Of a stretch of DNA of 64,000 nucleotides, positions 31,311 through 44,000 are shown piece after piece. Position 1 is the first letter of the stretch. Every line of letters starts with the position of its first letter. Made by a program: the position numbers and the translations under genes. A model generated the notes under the pieces. The model saw only the letters and a list, made by a program, of their open reading frames with translations, did not search any database and had not been told where the DNA came from. The stretch spans positions 248,001 to 312,000 of the forward strand of contig JAEHOE010000098.1 of assembly GCA_016858145.1 (NCBI GenBank), written 5' to 3'. Source of the DNA: Edaphochlamys debaryana (Eukaryota; Chlorophyta; Chlorophyceae; Chlamydomonadales).

Positions 31311-33311
31311 CCTCTACGACATGGACTCGTGGGGTGAGGCTGACGCTCCGCACCGCTGCCCGCGGGTTCGCAACTGCAAAGAGCGGCTCCGTGAGCAGGG
31401 CTCAAGTGACGCCTGGTATTAGGACGCATGTGGGAGCCGAGGGAGGCGAGGGGAGGTACCCGCTGTGCCAAAGCTGCCGGGAAGCAAGGAAGAAAGCCGG
31501 GGAGAGGGTTTGCACAATGCTGAGGGTACCAGTTGTTAAGGTGGTAGCGCCTCAGGGTCCTGCTCATACATTATGCTCAGGCATGACACTTCGGCTACAG
31601 GCTGGCGGTTGATGAGACTGGGCTCCGTTTGGGTTGCGGTGCCCTCTGGCCTCTGGGTTGAGTGCCTTCGGGTTGCGTTGGGTCGAAGGGCTCTGTGCTC
31701 ACAGGGGCGAACCTAGGGCAGCCGCGCGCGTGGGCCGACGGGTGGCGGGCGTGGCTCGCGTAGGCCGAGGAAACACAAGCCGGCTCTCCCTGCCGCTGGG
31801 CGTGGGGGAAGCTGCGGTGTTTTGCACGGCTGATGTATAGTGATAGGCTAGTCTAGAGCTGGTGTGGGCGCCGCATTCAGTGGGGGGCTTATATACAGTG
31901 CTGGTTGGGTGGCGGTGGGTGGGGCCTGGGTCCCATCAAGGCTTCCCGTATGCGTTTTGTGGCCTTCGGGGTTGCAGTGGGCCAGGGGGGTGGCAGGTGG
32001 GGGCTGTCCAGAGGTTGAGAGCTCCTGGGCTGGACTTCAGAGTTGCGCTTGGGTGTTAGGGGCGAACGTTGCAGGTGCAGGCTTGGCGTGGGCAGTGGCC
32101 GTCAGCCCTTCGGAGCGAAGGGCTTCTATACGAGGTTCTGCAGGCTTTGGGCGATGTAAAAGTCAAGGGTTCTCTTGCTCGGCTGTATCCCCGCTCGCCA
32201 GGAAGCCTGCCCATTCCGCGGTCCGGGCTCGTTTGCAGTGCTGGGTCCCGCCTCATCGGCCAGTGCGTGCTCTCCGGCTCCAGTCCGTGCTGGCTCCCCG
32301 CCCACGGCGCCCGGTACCGGTCTCCGGTCTCGCGTGGCGTCATTGGCCTCATTGCGCGTGCACTTCACAGGCTCTGCAGTCCTGCTTCACCCCCGCGTGC
32401 GTGCAGCGGTGCAGACTCTCAGGCCCAGGCCGTGGGCCCAGGCCCAGGCCGGGTACCTGCCCAGCTGAAGCGCCCACCACGGACAGCCCGCTATTGCCAC
32501 CACAATGGCATCCGTCGTCACTCGGGTCACAACTCTTGCGCAGATCAGGCCAGCTCCCATCGCAGTCCTCGCCTGCGTTTATCCCCCTAAACCGCCCACA
32601 CCGCCTTCTGCCTCTCAGGGCTCCCCCGATCCCCCATCGCCCTCCATCCACCCCGCCCGGCAGCACCTGGCCCTCCCCCGCCGGCATGCAGTGCCACGCA
32701 CGCCAGAGCCGCCTCTGCCGCACACGCCCAAGACCCTGACAATGACGCTGCTTGCTCTGCTGCTTGCTTATCTCCGCACGCTTTGCGGGTGACACATGGA
32801 AGGCGAGACGTGCTCCAGCCCCTCCCCGGCCGTGCCCCCTGGGACCTCATCACCTTCCCAGCGCCCCAATGGCCCCAGCGCTCTATCTGCCTCAGGCGTT
32901 ACGGGCCCCTCGCATGCATGCATGTGGCATCCCTCCGCAACCGGGATGTCGCACCCCTGCCGCATCGGGCGTCAACCTCCGGACACGAGCGCGTCCCCAG
33001 AGAGCCCACATGCCCCGCCTGCCTTGTGGGACAGCGACCGCTATCGCTATGTGGCTTTCATTGCTCTCGCGAAGGTGCGCATCCGTATGCAACACAGACC
33101 TAGCCGTAACCCAAATCCAGGTCCATGTGCCTCGCCGTTTTCCTAACCCCACCTGCGCAGGTCCAGGAGTCCCGTCCCGGCAACCCCACGCGCACACCCT
33201 CAGCGCTGCAAACCCTCCAAGGAATGCCACCCCAACACCTAGCACCCGCCCCAGCGCAAGCTCCAGCAGCCGCGCCAGCCCCAGCAATGAACGTCATCCC
33301 CACCACGCCCC
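31311..33311. other. Intergenic, no gene recognised
   Basis: The spacer lies between the converging 3' ends of the 29.5-kb gene (plus) and the 33.3-36.1 kb gene (minus). From 31.4 to 32.2 kb the plus strand is unusually G/T-rich (TTGGGT, GGGTTG, GTGGGG), then it turns C-rich. Open frames up to about 290 codons exist on the plus strand but have no domain, start context or splice-supported structure. Confidence 0.45.
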
Positions 33312-36093
33312 TCACTTCCACACCATCTGCACACCCTGCCGCGCCCGCGGCGGCATGTTTGCGTCAATCCACCTGAACACGTCGCTCCTGTCGCTGCCCG
33401 CGCGCCACTTCGCGGCGGCTTGGCGCGCCGCGCCCCAGTTCACGGTGGGGCCGCACCAGTCGGCGAGCAGCTCAAAGGCTGCCAAATTTGGGAACCTGGC
33501 ATGGGGAGGAGTGAGTGGGGCGTGGGGGTAAGTAGCTTGGGGGGTGGAGGGTGGAGGGATGAATGGAAGATGGAGGAGAAGAGGGCCCTCGAAGGCTCCC
33601 AGCGTGACCACGCGTACACTGGGTACGGGGAATGGAGTGTGGAAGAGCGAGTGGGCACGAGCACAACGAGAGACAGTAGTTTGGCTCATTAACGTATCCG
33701 GGAATTGCTCAGTATCAGGGGCGGGTGGGTCTGTGAGCGCTAAGACCCAAGCAGCGGCGCAGGGGTGGCAGGACTGGACAAGGTGCAGCAGGGCTGTGGG
33801 CTCACGTTTGGCTGGAGTGGATTGCCTCTGACAGCAGCAGCTCGGGGGCCCCCAGCGGCACCTGCAGGCGCCTCAGTACGCCCATGGTGCGGCTGCAGGG
33901 GGTGGGGTGGGGTGGGGGACCGGGCGGGTGGGGGAGCGCGGCACACACGTTGGCTTTGGCGTGCAGGCAAGCCATGCATTGCATATGTTTAGGGAGAGGT
34001 TGAAGACTGAGCTGCCTAGCTATGAGCTGCAAAGTGTGTTTTGAAGGCCGGGACCCCTTGAGCTTGCAGCTTGCAGCTTGCAGCTTGCAGCTTGCAGCAG
34101 CAGGTTGACAGCGCTGCCCCTTGTGCCCGAGCCACTCACAGATCGCCTTGCCCTGAGGCTTCGGCATAGGGCCTCCCGTTGGTCTGGAAGGTACAGGGGG
34201 TTAAGGTGGAAGGTGCATCAGCTGTGGATTCTCGCTAACCAGTAAGTAGTACAAGCGGCATGCATGCGCCCAGGCCGCTACGGTTCGAGTCTGTAGCCTC
34301 CCCTCCAAGCCCTACCCGTGAAGCACGCCCCAACCGCCGAACCCCACCCTCCAAGCCCAACGTACCGGCATGGGGCACCCCAGCTCCGACAGCCTCTCCA
34401 GAGCCGCCTCGCAGCCGGACCTGGCGGCCTCACCCCAGGCCTCCCTGTCATCCTCAGACCCGTCCTCGGCCGAGCTTTCAACCACCTCATCGTGCCCCTC
34501 CTCATCCGTGCTGTTGCCTCCAGCATCCTCCTCGTGCCCCTCCTCGTCCTCACCCCAGTCCTCCCTGTCACCCGCAAAGCCCTCCCCCGCCTCGCATGCC
34601 TCATCACCGGTGCTTTCGCCCTCGAAGTCCTCCTCGTACTCCCCCCCGTCCTCGTCCTCGTCATCACTGTCGTCGGTGTCGTACGCCCCACCCGAGCCGC
34701 TGCTGCCGTACAACTCCACGTGCTCCTCCCGGCTCCAGGGGCACCCGTGCGCCCGGAGGTAGGACAGCAGCTCTGGAGTGCCCGAGCGGGCCGCTGCCAC
34801 GGAGTGCCCCCAGGTGAGGCGGCCCCCTGCTCGCGAGGTGTCGACCAGCCACGTCAGCACCCGCAGGGCGCCACCCTCCACCGCAGCCATCGCCAGGCGG
34901 GCCCCGTTCCAACGCGTCCAACCCGCGTCTGCCAGTGCCTTCAGGACGTCGAGCTTGCCATCCTTGGCGGCCTGCTCCACGTCTCTGTCCCACCTCTTAC
35001 TCCATCGGTTCTTCGTCGTGGCCAGCGCAACCTGCTGCGTCTCAGCCGCCAGCCACCTCAGCGCGTCCACGTTGCCGGAACGGAGAATGCCGCCAAAGAC
35101 GTTCTCGAGATCCTCGTCATCGTACGGAAACGCCTCTTCAGCGAAGTCCGCTTTGAGGCCCTTGTCCAGGGGGTATCCCAGCTCCCGCAGGGCGGCAAAT
35201 CGCTCCACCGCTCTTGACCCGGGCAGCAGCTCCGCCGCCCTCGCGTACGCCTCCGTGCACGGCTCGCAGCCGTACGTGCGGACCATCCAGTCGGCCCGCT
35301 CCCGCCAGTCGGGCATGGGGCTCGCGGCGACCGGGGCTAGGAGCTCCCGCTCGCACTCGGCGCCCAGCGTCTCGGTTGGGGGCATCTCCTCCAGGCACAG
35401 CTGCTGGAAGCCCTCCAGGCTGCAACCCCGCGCGGCAGCCTTTACCAGCTCCAGCCCATCTTCGTAGCGCCATGGGGCCTTGTCCCGAAACCAGGCAGCC
35501 AGGTCCACGTGCCCGTGCTCCGCTGCCGTACAGGCCGCCTCGGCTGTGGGCTGGGCGTGCTCTAGCGCCGCGTCGCGTAGCCCCTGGCAGCCTGTCTTGG
35601 CTGCACCGGTCAGAACGTGGCCCCAGCCCTGGTGGGCTGAGAAGAGCTCGCGCTCCGCCAGCTCCTGCCACGCGCTGAACTCCGCAGCCTCTGCCGCGGC
35701 CCGCATTATCTCGAGGGCCAGGGAGGAGCCCACGTCGATGCCCACGCTCTCGATGGCCGTGTCGAGGTTGGCCACGTCGCCGCTGGCCGCGACCAGAGTC
35801 AGCAGCTTTAGCCTCTGGTCGTAGGTGAGGTAGCGGCAGGCCGCGGGCGCCGACCAGTGCGCCGCAAACACTCCCCACGGGACCCGCTGCGAGAGGTGGT
35901 AGGTGCAAGGCGAGATGGCTGCTGCTGCGGTCTTGTCGACCAGCCGCAGGAGCGCAGACTCTCTCGCAGTGAGGTACGAGCCGATGAGTCTGGTGATATA
36001 GGGCGGCCAAGCGGCGCTGGGCGGCGGCTCGATGCCGGCATGCTGGCTGTCACATGCTGTGTCTCCGGGGGCGGCAGCAGGCGCTTCCGACAT
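33312..36093 (-). CDS. Divergent F-box-like/ankyrin protein with acidic region (4 exons, 680 aa)
   Basis: Exons are 36093-34366, 34183-34140, 33892-33806 and 33495-33312, all GT-AG and phase-consistent. The N-terminus (residues ~28-60: WPPYITRLIGSYLTARESAL, then LRLVDKTAAAAI) is F-box-like. LTLVAASGDVANLDTAI and later helices match the array family. A long Asp/Glu/Gly/Ser-rich stretch of about 80 residues (DTDDSDDEDEDGGEYEEDFE and following) precedes EAARSGCEAALERLSELGCP. The last three exons spell TNGRPYAEASGQGDLRTMGVL, APELLLSEAI, ELLADWCGPTVNWGAARQAA and DVFRWIDANMPPRARQ, aligning with the single last exon of the array copies. It thus has two introns they lack. No lesion was seen. Regulation: upstream of the ATG an AT-rich TTTAAGAGTATT lies near 36214. 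Probably an ancestral-type relative. Confidence 0.85.
34058..34100. repeat. 7-bp tandem repeat in an intron
   Basis: AGCTTGC repeats about six times within the second intron (34139-33893) of the 33.3-36.1 kb gene. It is a simple slippage repeat. Confidence 0.85.
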
Positions 36094-36641
36094 TGCCTGT
36101 GCGACTCACGAGCACTCTAATAGCGTGTGTGTATGAGGTAGACAGCCACGCTTCGGTCTTGAAGACCGGTTTACAGCGTTTCTAGCGTTGCTTTTGCTTC
36201 TGTTCGTGTACTATTTAAGAGTATTCGGCAGGTAGCGACATTGCGGGAGGGCCATTAATAAACAACAGCCATTAATACGTGTGAATGCGTGTGACTGAAT
36301 GCGTGTGACTACGCCGCCCGCGCCCGAACTGGGCGTCCCATCTGGCCCCATCGGCCGCAGCCTGCCTCTGCTGCCCGCAGTGCCCGCAGTGCCCGCACCC
36401 CGCAGTGCCCGCAGCGGCCTGGCCCACGTTTAGTGTCCTGATTGACACGTAACCGAGGGCTTCAACACTTTGATGGCACCCAGCACGCGTATCGCTCACC
36501 ATCCCCACGCGCGTCTTGCCCAGGTCTTGCCCGTCTCCCCTTGCAGCAGCCGACTGCAGCCAGCCGCCCCGGGGCTGCCGTCATGTTGCCCGCCGCACGC
36601 TCCCAAACGCTCGAGCGCACTTGAGTGTTTACCCCCTTCCG
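36094..36641. other. Intergenic between two divergent family members
   Basis: It includes the short repeats GTGTGA(A/C)TGCGTGTGACT near 36280-36310 and GCCCGCAGT x4 near 36375-36415. The left half is the 5' flank of the 33.3-36.1 kb gene; TTTAAG at about 36216 is a weak TATA candidate. No gene. Confidence 0.45.
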
Positions 36642-39600
36642 CTACCCCTCCTCATCACCCTCCGCCCCCGCCTGCAGCGCCACCCACGCCAGCACCGCCT
36701 CCGCAGCGCACGCCGGACCCGCGCCCGGGCCCCGATACGCCGCCCTCGCCCTCGCCGCCCACAGCGCCTCAGCCCACCCCGCCCGGCCCCAGCCAGTCAC
36801 CATGCTTCCACCCCCATCACCACCGCCACCACCACCTCCCCCGCTCCCGCCCCAAGCGCCTGCGCCCTTCCCCTCCCCCACCGCACCCGCGTCAGCCGCC
36901 TCCAGGTTGCTCCCTCCTCTGCCCCGCCCTGCCTCCACCACTCTCCCGGCCTCCTCCTCCCCCACCGCCGCCGCCAGCCACCGTAGGGTGGCCAGCGAGG
37001 CGCCCTGCCGCCGCGAGCGGTCCCACACCAGCCCCGCCAGGGCCTCGGGGGGCCCCGGCGGGCAGCCCGCGAGGAGCAGTGCGGACATCAGCGGCCGGTC
37101 CCCGCGGAGGGCGGGCAGGAGCAGGGGCGAGCCGTCGGCCTGCATGCGGGGCATGCGGGGATGGGGGTTTGTTGGCGGCTGCTCTCGAAAGCCAGAGGAA
37201 TCGGGTTGCGTGTGGTGGAGGAAGGAAGGTAAGGAGCAGGTGGGAGAGTGCGCAGGTCCCGTTCACGACTCCCGAAGCAAGGGCTTACCGGCGGCGGGGG
37301 CGCGTCGCCCCGCTTGGCAGCCTCCGCCACCCACTCCACGGCCGCCTCGCACCCAGACTCCGCCGCCGCCTGCCACACGCCGGCCCTGGCACGCCACCCC
37401 CTCTCCGCCAGCCAGGCCATCAGCCGTACAGATCCGGACTCCGCTGCGGCGGTTAGCGGGGCGCTGTCGTGCAGCGTCAATTGGTTGCCGTACCGCTCGT
37501 ACAGCCACTGCACGGTGTCGTGAGAGCCGGCGCGGCAGGCGGCGATCAGCAGCTCGTCGTACCGGGCCCAACCGCCGCCGCCGATCAGGGCCTCCAGCGC
37601 AGCGCGATGCCCCGCCGCCGCCGCCGCCAGCGCCGCTGCCGCCACCTCCCGCGGCGACACGCTGGCGTCGCCGCCGTCAGCCTCCGCCGCCGCCAGTAGC
37701 CACGTCACCGCGGCCGTGTTCCCCGCCGCCGCCGCCGCCGCCAGCTCCCTCCCACCCAGCTTGAGCCCCGCACGCCGCGTCAGCCTCTCCAGCCGCGCCG
37801 GAGCGTCCGGCAGGGCCGCCGCCGCCGCCGCCGCCGCGCTGCTCACCGCGATGCGCACGCCGCCGCCGCCAACCCCGCCGCTGGCGGCGCCGCCAGGTGC
37901 ACCAACGCTGGCGGCGGGGGTGGCGGCTGCGGCGGCCGCCTCGGCCTCGGCCTCGATCCAGTCCAGCTTGGCGGCCCACTCGACGCGTGAGGCGGCGGCG
38001 GCGCCGTACAGCGCCGCCAGGGGCTCGGGCCCCAGCGCCGCCAGCCCGCCCGCCGCCGCCGTCAGGGCCTGCAGCGCCGCCAGCGTGCAGCCCTGGGGGG
38101 TGCGAGGCAGTGAGGCAGCGGATGCGGTTGAGAGGGCCTCGTCAAGGGCACCGATAGCTATAAAAAAATGGAGGCTCTTGCGCTCTTGCCCAGCGAACCA
38201 ATGAGGCAGTGCGAGGGCGGTAGCTTAGGGGAGGGGAGGGGATTATGAGGGCGAGGCTCGAGACCTCAGCGAGAAAGATGGCATGGGGATCCCAGCAATG
38301 CAGGGGTGGGGGTCCTTGACGGCGGCCTAGGGGCGTGTCGGGCAGTAGCGCACCTCCGCCGCCGCCACCAGGAACGACCGGTTGTACCGCCCCCGGTTGT
38401 ACTGCTTGAGCCACTCGACCACGTGGACCTGCGGAACGGAAGTTGGGAAACGCACGGTCGAGGAACGTGGTACCGGCTTCCTCCCCGCACGTTGCACCCA
38501 GGCTCCCCCAAGCCCCCTACTCTCTGTGCGTCACTCCCCATCGCCCACCCGTGGTTGCGGCTTGCTCATCAAGTTTCCTCTTCCGGATCGCAGGACGCCC
38601 GTCACCCGACGCCCCCTGCCCCCACCCCACTGCGCACCTGCCCGCCCCGCGCCGCCGCACACAGCGCCTCCACCGCCCACGCCGACGCCTCCCAGCCGCT
38701 GCCCAGCGCCCACGCCGCCACGCGCAGCCGCCCCGCCCCCGCCGCCGCCACCAGTATCGCCCCCGCCATGCCGCTCCACGCGGCCGACCCCAACCATGTT
38801 GCAGCGTCAGCCGCGGACTGTGCTGCAGCACCGCTTGACATATTATCGACTTTGTCAAGGCCGTCCGTTTCGTCATCATCCTCGAGCCTTTCATCTGCGG
38901 AGCCGGGTGTCCCGCCCTCGTCGTTGCCGCCGCTGCCGCCGGCCCCGTCCGGACCGGCCGCCAGCAGCGCCGCCGCCGCCGCCGCCAGCCAGCGGCAGCA
39001 CGCCAGCCGGCCCGCCGCAGCCGCCGCCGCCGCTGCGTCCTCGAGCAGCGCCTCGCACGCAACCGCCGCCGCCGCCACCTGGAGAACGCCGACAAAGCTT
39101 GGTACTTAGTCACAGCTCCGGGATTCAAAGGGATTCCACACTGCTTCCATACTGCTCAGCTGACAACCCAGAAAGCGCCAAGTGCCAACACGACGGACCC
39201 ACGTACGACGAGCCCCGGCAGCCTCTCCTCTTGCCGTTGGCTGGGGCTGGCGGCATCAGGCCCCCGCTACCGCCACCTTCCCAGCGCACCTTGAGGTTAG
39301 TGACGTCGCCCGCCGCCGCCGTCAGGCACAGCAGCCTCCGCCGCTCCGCCAAGTTCAGGTCCCGGCACGCGCCCTGCCGCGCCCAGCAGTCACGGAAGGC
39401 CCAGTGAGGGCAGGGCTGAGAGAGGCGGACCGCGGCGAAGCGGGCCCCCAGGTGCAGGGCCGTGGCGCGGCAGACATTACGTAACCCCGTCGCCACGTCA
39501 TTGTACGGCAGAAAGGACGAGATGCGATCCAGGATGTCCGGCATCAGGATACGGCTGACGCTCGCCTCCGCCTCCGGGGCAGCTGCGGCCGGGGCAGCTG

Positions 39601-39645
39601 CGTCGATGTCAGACAGGGCATCTCCTGGTCTGGAGGGAGCAGCAC
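36642..39645 (-). CDS. Most divergent F-box-like/ankyrin relative (at least 5 exons)
   Basis: Exons are ~39645-39290, 39078-38638, 38428-38354, 38092-37289 and 37139-36642. All internal junctions are GT-AG in phase 0. The first listed exon has ILMPDILDRISSFLPYND and VATGLRNVCRATALHLGARF, a fairly canonical F-box, then LSQPCPHWAFRDCWA and LTAAAGDVTNLK, matching SQPAPRxxFAEHW and LVAASGDVANL of the array copies. Later exons give EALCAAARGGQ-VHVVEWLKQY, GCTLAALQAL, SGCEAAVEWVAEAAKRGD and, in the last exon, ADGSPLLLPALRGD and LATLRWLAAAVG. Large Ala/Gly tracts inflate it. The true start is unresolved. An acceptor-like CCGCTGCAG abuts 39645, so a further 5' exon is likely; the first in-frame ATG after it is at 39544. 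Four introns here lie inside what is one exon in the array genes. Confidence 0.75.
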
Positions 39646-41071
39646 CTGCAGCGGTCAAAAAATAGGAGGGGTCACGGCGCGAGGATGGGCAGCGGTGGGG
39701 ACCAGGGAGGAGCACGCCACAAGGAGAGCGCCGGGTGGCCTCTCGGCGAGCCTCCGGTTTGGAACCAAGCAACCCACATTTTCCCTGCCCGTTGACCAGC
39801 CTCAGACGGATCCCCCGAAGATCATTCTCATAGCAGGGGCGCTCAGAGCCCTCCAACCGCCATCGCCAGACCCTCCCTGTCATCTGCAGGGCGAACCGGG
39901 CAGGGCCCGCTCCGTGCCGTACCTGTACCTTGCTGCCCCTCTTCCGGACTAGGTCCTGGACCAGAACCCTGGGCCCGAGGGCCTGGCTGGGCCCGTTCTG
40001 GTCCAGGCCCAGAGGGGCCCAGGGGCCCTGGGCACGGCTCGCTGGCAACGGGCGAGGGCCGAGGCTTCAGGCTGTGGGGCAGGCTCTGGCGGCCCTCCCC
40101 TCGCTCAGGCCCCGACGGGGAGGGGCAGGCACCCGCCGGGGTGGAATCCTTGTCCCGCTGCAGAGGTGTAAGGTCCATTGTTTCCTTGGGCGGGAAAGGG
40201 TTAACGAGGGGTAACGGGGGGAAGGGGCGTCACTGGGGCAGACACGCGGTCGGAGGGGACGCCGCCTGCTCTGGCGGATGCCGTCCATCTTCGGTCGTGG
40301 CTCTGCGGCTACTCACCTGAAACGTTCAAGCACGAGCCCTAGGAGTTGATTACACTGTGCTCATGAGCTACTGCGTACGCTATGAGCTCGCGTCGAGGAG
40401 AGCGCCGCAGCATGCGTCGACATGCTCACTCAGGCTGCTTTGGCATGCCGTGATAGGAGTCCGAGTGTCTAATAAAGAGCGGACATTAATTAAAGTCGCT
40501 TGAGCGCGATAGCACGGTTGCACTATTGCGGCAGAACTCGCAGTGTACTGCTGCCTTATGTGTGGCATTGTGCTTGCTCAGGTCGGCACTGCACTGTGCC
40601 GAAGGTCGATGAACCACTGCTTACTTGATGGGGAAGATGGCAGGGGCGCAGTGGAAGCTTGGGCTTGGCAGGGGGGAAGAGGGGTAAGCACGCGGCTGTG
40701 CGCGTGTGTGTGCGTGCCGGCCTGAAACATCTTGTAGGCACTGCTCTCTGGAGTGCAAAGCGCAAAGCACGTTAGCTAAGTATACATTGCGCGAGCTGTT
40801 TACGAGACTCAAGCGCCAGCAGCACTTGCTGTACCAGACCGCTGGGCGCCGTGTGCCAGCCCATAGAGCGCCTCTTCACCCGATGTGCATGCGCTAGAAG
40901 GAAAGTTACAAATCACCGTTTGTATTGGCTGCCGGTGCGAGCGGCTGGAGGAGGCAGGATGCTGAGCGGCGTGCCCCAGCACGCGCGGTAAGCTTGCCCC
41001 CGTGTGCTGAGCTACGTACAATTGTGCACAACGGTTTCGCTGTATCAAGCACGCTTGCGTGCACCCGCACG
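39646..41071. other. Divergent intergenic region, with possible 5' exon of the leftward gene
   Basis: It lies between the leftward 36.6-39.6 kb gene and the rightward 41.1-44.8 kb gene. A minus-strand donor-like AG/GTGAGT at about 40313 could end a 5' non-coding or short coding exon of the leftward gene. Around 39945-40030 GGCCCAGG/CCCTGGGC motifs recur. No other gene is recognised. Confidence 0.4.
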
Positions 41072-44000
41072 ATGTCCGCGCTCCCTCCAGCTGTTGGTCC
41101 ACACGGTGCTACCCACATAACTTGCTCATTTGCATGCAGACAAGCGTGGAGCCTGGCATGGGCGGAGGCCGGTCTCTGCTTGCGAGCAATCAGCGCCGCG
41201 ACTGGCGCTGCGCTCTCGCCGAGCGCCATCACGGGCGGGACGGCTTGCTTGCCTCAAGCAATCAGCACATGCAGCTCTGAGCCCAGCTCGTCGGCGCCAC
41301 GGGGCAGTCCTGGGGCGGACGTCGCCTCGGATACCGATGATCGGCGACCGCGCGCAGCGGCGGACCGCACCGCGAGCGCGTGCAGCACGGCATCATCGGA
41401 GCGCGGCGCTTGGCGTCGGCCGCACATGATGGGTTCCGGAGGCTGGCCGTCCCTGCTGCCGTCCTCCGCCAGCGGGGGGCTGGCGGGGCTGGCGCCGGCC
41501 GTGGGACCCCTCGCAACCCCCGCCGCCTCCCGTTCGTACCACGCCTGGTACTATGGCAGCAAGCTCCGTAACCGTACGATACTGGGTCTGCAGTCGCTGG
41601 ACGAGCTGGAGGAGCTGCTGGTCCGCGAGGGCGACAGGTGCGTGTCGAAAACTGTCGAGACATCCATCCATCCTCCCAGCAGGCACCCATATGTGGGCCC
41701 CTTCCCTCAGTCACCACATGCAGTTTGTCTGGATCAACCCAGCGTTAACGTAAACCCTGCCTGCTCCAGGCTGGACCACGTGAACCTCACCGTGCTGCTG
41801 AAGCGCATCCAGCAGCTGGGCGCAGCGGAGGAAGCCGCCGCCGCCGCCGCCAGTACGGCAGATCCGGCGGACGGGGCGGCGGGCGCCGGCGACGCCGACG
41901 CCGCGCCGTCCGCGACGGCGGCGGCGGTCAGCGCGGCGGCGGCCAGGGCGGTGCGGGGGCAGGTGGTGGCGCTGGCGGCGGAGGCGTGCCGGCTCGTGCG
42001 CAAGCGGGCAAAGTGGTGAGTGGGGGCTGGGTGGGGCCCCCCGGTGGGGCCCTTAGGGGCCGGCGAGTCGGAGCTCAGGGGCCCGTGTGTCCCCGGATTA
42101 CGTCATCGTAGGAAGAGGGGCAAGCAAGCAGGGGGTTGCAGGCGTGGAAGACAAGGCATGCTGAACTTGGGCAAGGCCGGGTGCGGCGGCGGGGTCCCGA
42201 CATGAAGGGGGGAGGCTGAAGTGCCTCAGCAGCCATGCTCCTGCGTGTGACCCCGCCGTACGCCTGCCGTACCCCCCCTGTCGTACAGGTACGATCCCCG
42301 CTACGCCGCGATGGTGGTTGCCCGTACGGCCGCCCTGGGGCACACGGACGGGCGGTTGCTGCACGTGCTGACGGGGCGCGTGGTGGACAGGTGAGGCGGT
42401 GCAGCCCGAGGTAGTGGTGGTGGGGTTCGATAGCCACACGTTTCCTGAAACGAGAACGATATGGGCATGTCGGGGCGTGGCTACACGGCTCGGCGGCCGT
42501 CAGGCACGGAGGTCCGATCAGCCCACGGTGATCGATCCGGATCCTGGGACGAGCACGGAGACGGGCAGGACGAGCGTGGCGTGGCGTGGCGGCTGGCGGC
42601 GGCGGGTGCCAGGGGCTGACGTTGGCCTCGCGTCGCTGGGCGTCGGCTCGGGGTTGAGACTGCAGCCCGCCCCAAAGTGCCCCACGCCGCCCCCGCGCCC
42701 TCGCCCAAGCCCTCCACCCGCCCTGTGCGCCCGCCTCGGTTGCCCCTGCTCCTGGGGCCAGTGGACCCGGATCGCTGCACATGGCACCCACCCCCCCTCC
42801 TCTCCGCACGCCCCTTCCCTCCCTCCCCACAGGCTGAACGAGGCCTACTCCCGTGACCTCCTCCTCCTGCTCCGGGGCCTGAGGGCGCACCAGCTCGCAT
42901 CCGCCGCCGCCGCCGCCTCCCTGCCCGGCGGCCAGCGGCCGGCGGCGCTGCGCAGCCCCGAGGAGGGGCGGCGGGGGCCGCGGCCGCCCGCCGCGCCCCT
43001 GCCGTACGATGGCCCGCCTGTCGTACTGTTGGACGGCGTGCGGGCGTTCCTGGCGGGCAAGGTGCCCACGGGGCGGATGCCGCCCGAGTGCCTGCAGGGG
43101 TGAGTGCTTGCAATGGGTGGGCGGGGGGGAGGCCGGGGAGGGGAGGAGGCCGGGGAGGGGAAGGGGGGGAGGAAAGGAAGAGCGGGGACGACATGTCCCG
43201 ACCTCTGAACCACACCCTCGCTTCTCGGCCCTACTGCTTCCCTGACCCCAATGCTCTCTCCACGTGCGCGCCAACACACACACCCTCACCCCCACCCCCC
43301 AGGCTGCTCCGCCACGTGCGGCTGCTGGGCGGGCAGCCCCTGGGCCCCGGCCTGTGCGCCCTGGCGGAGGCGGACCTGCGCCGCCGCCTGCCCGTGTACG
43401 CGCCCACGCCGCTGGCGGGTGAGGCCGTGAGGCATGGGACGGACAGGGTGGGGGAAAGAGAGAGTTTGAACCGCCGTACGAGCCTCCCACTCCCCAGGAC
43501 AAGGCCCTGGGAGGGGCGACCGGCAGGGTGGTTCGTGTAGGCTGGCCCACACGCCACCGCGCCTCCTGAGCGCCACGCCACACCGCTCTGCTCCGTCCAA
43601 CGCGGCCTCAACCCTCCCACCTATCACCCCCAGGCCTGCTGGCCACCCTGGCCGCCGAGGGCCACCCCCTGCCCACCGACCTACTGGCCTCGGCGGCGGC
43701 GCAGTTCGAGGCGCACGCACACGACCGAGGCACCGGGGCCGCAGCGGCGGCGCTGCTATCCTCGACGGCGGCGGCGCTGCGGCGGGCGGGCGCCGCCGCC
43801 GCCGACGGCAGTGGCGGCACTGGCGGCGGCGCGGCCCAGGGGCTGCAGGGGCCCGGGGCGTGGCTGGCGGAGCGGCCTGAGCTGCTGGCGGCGTGCCTGC
43901 AGCTGCTGCAGCGGGTGAGGGTTTTAGGGTTTTAGGGTTTGGGAGCAGTTTTGGTTTTAGGATTAAAGGGGGAGGGCATTGGAAAGGGGAGGGGCGAGGT

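Noticed and set aside
31864..32739. Plus-strand frame of about 290 codons
   Set aside because: No domain, no good start and compositional bias explains the openness.
37677..37979. Arg/Gly-rich frames in other phases across the 36.6-39.6 kb gene
   Set aside because: Shadows of the Ala/Gly-rich coding exon; the chosen frame is phase-consistent over five exons and aligns with relatives.
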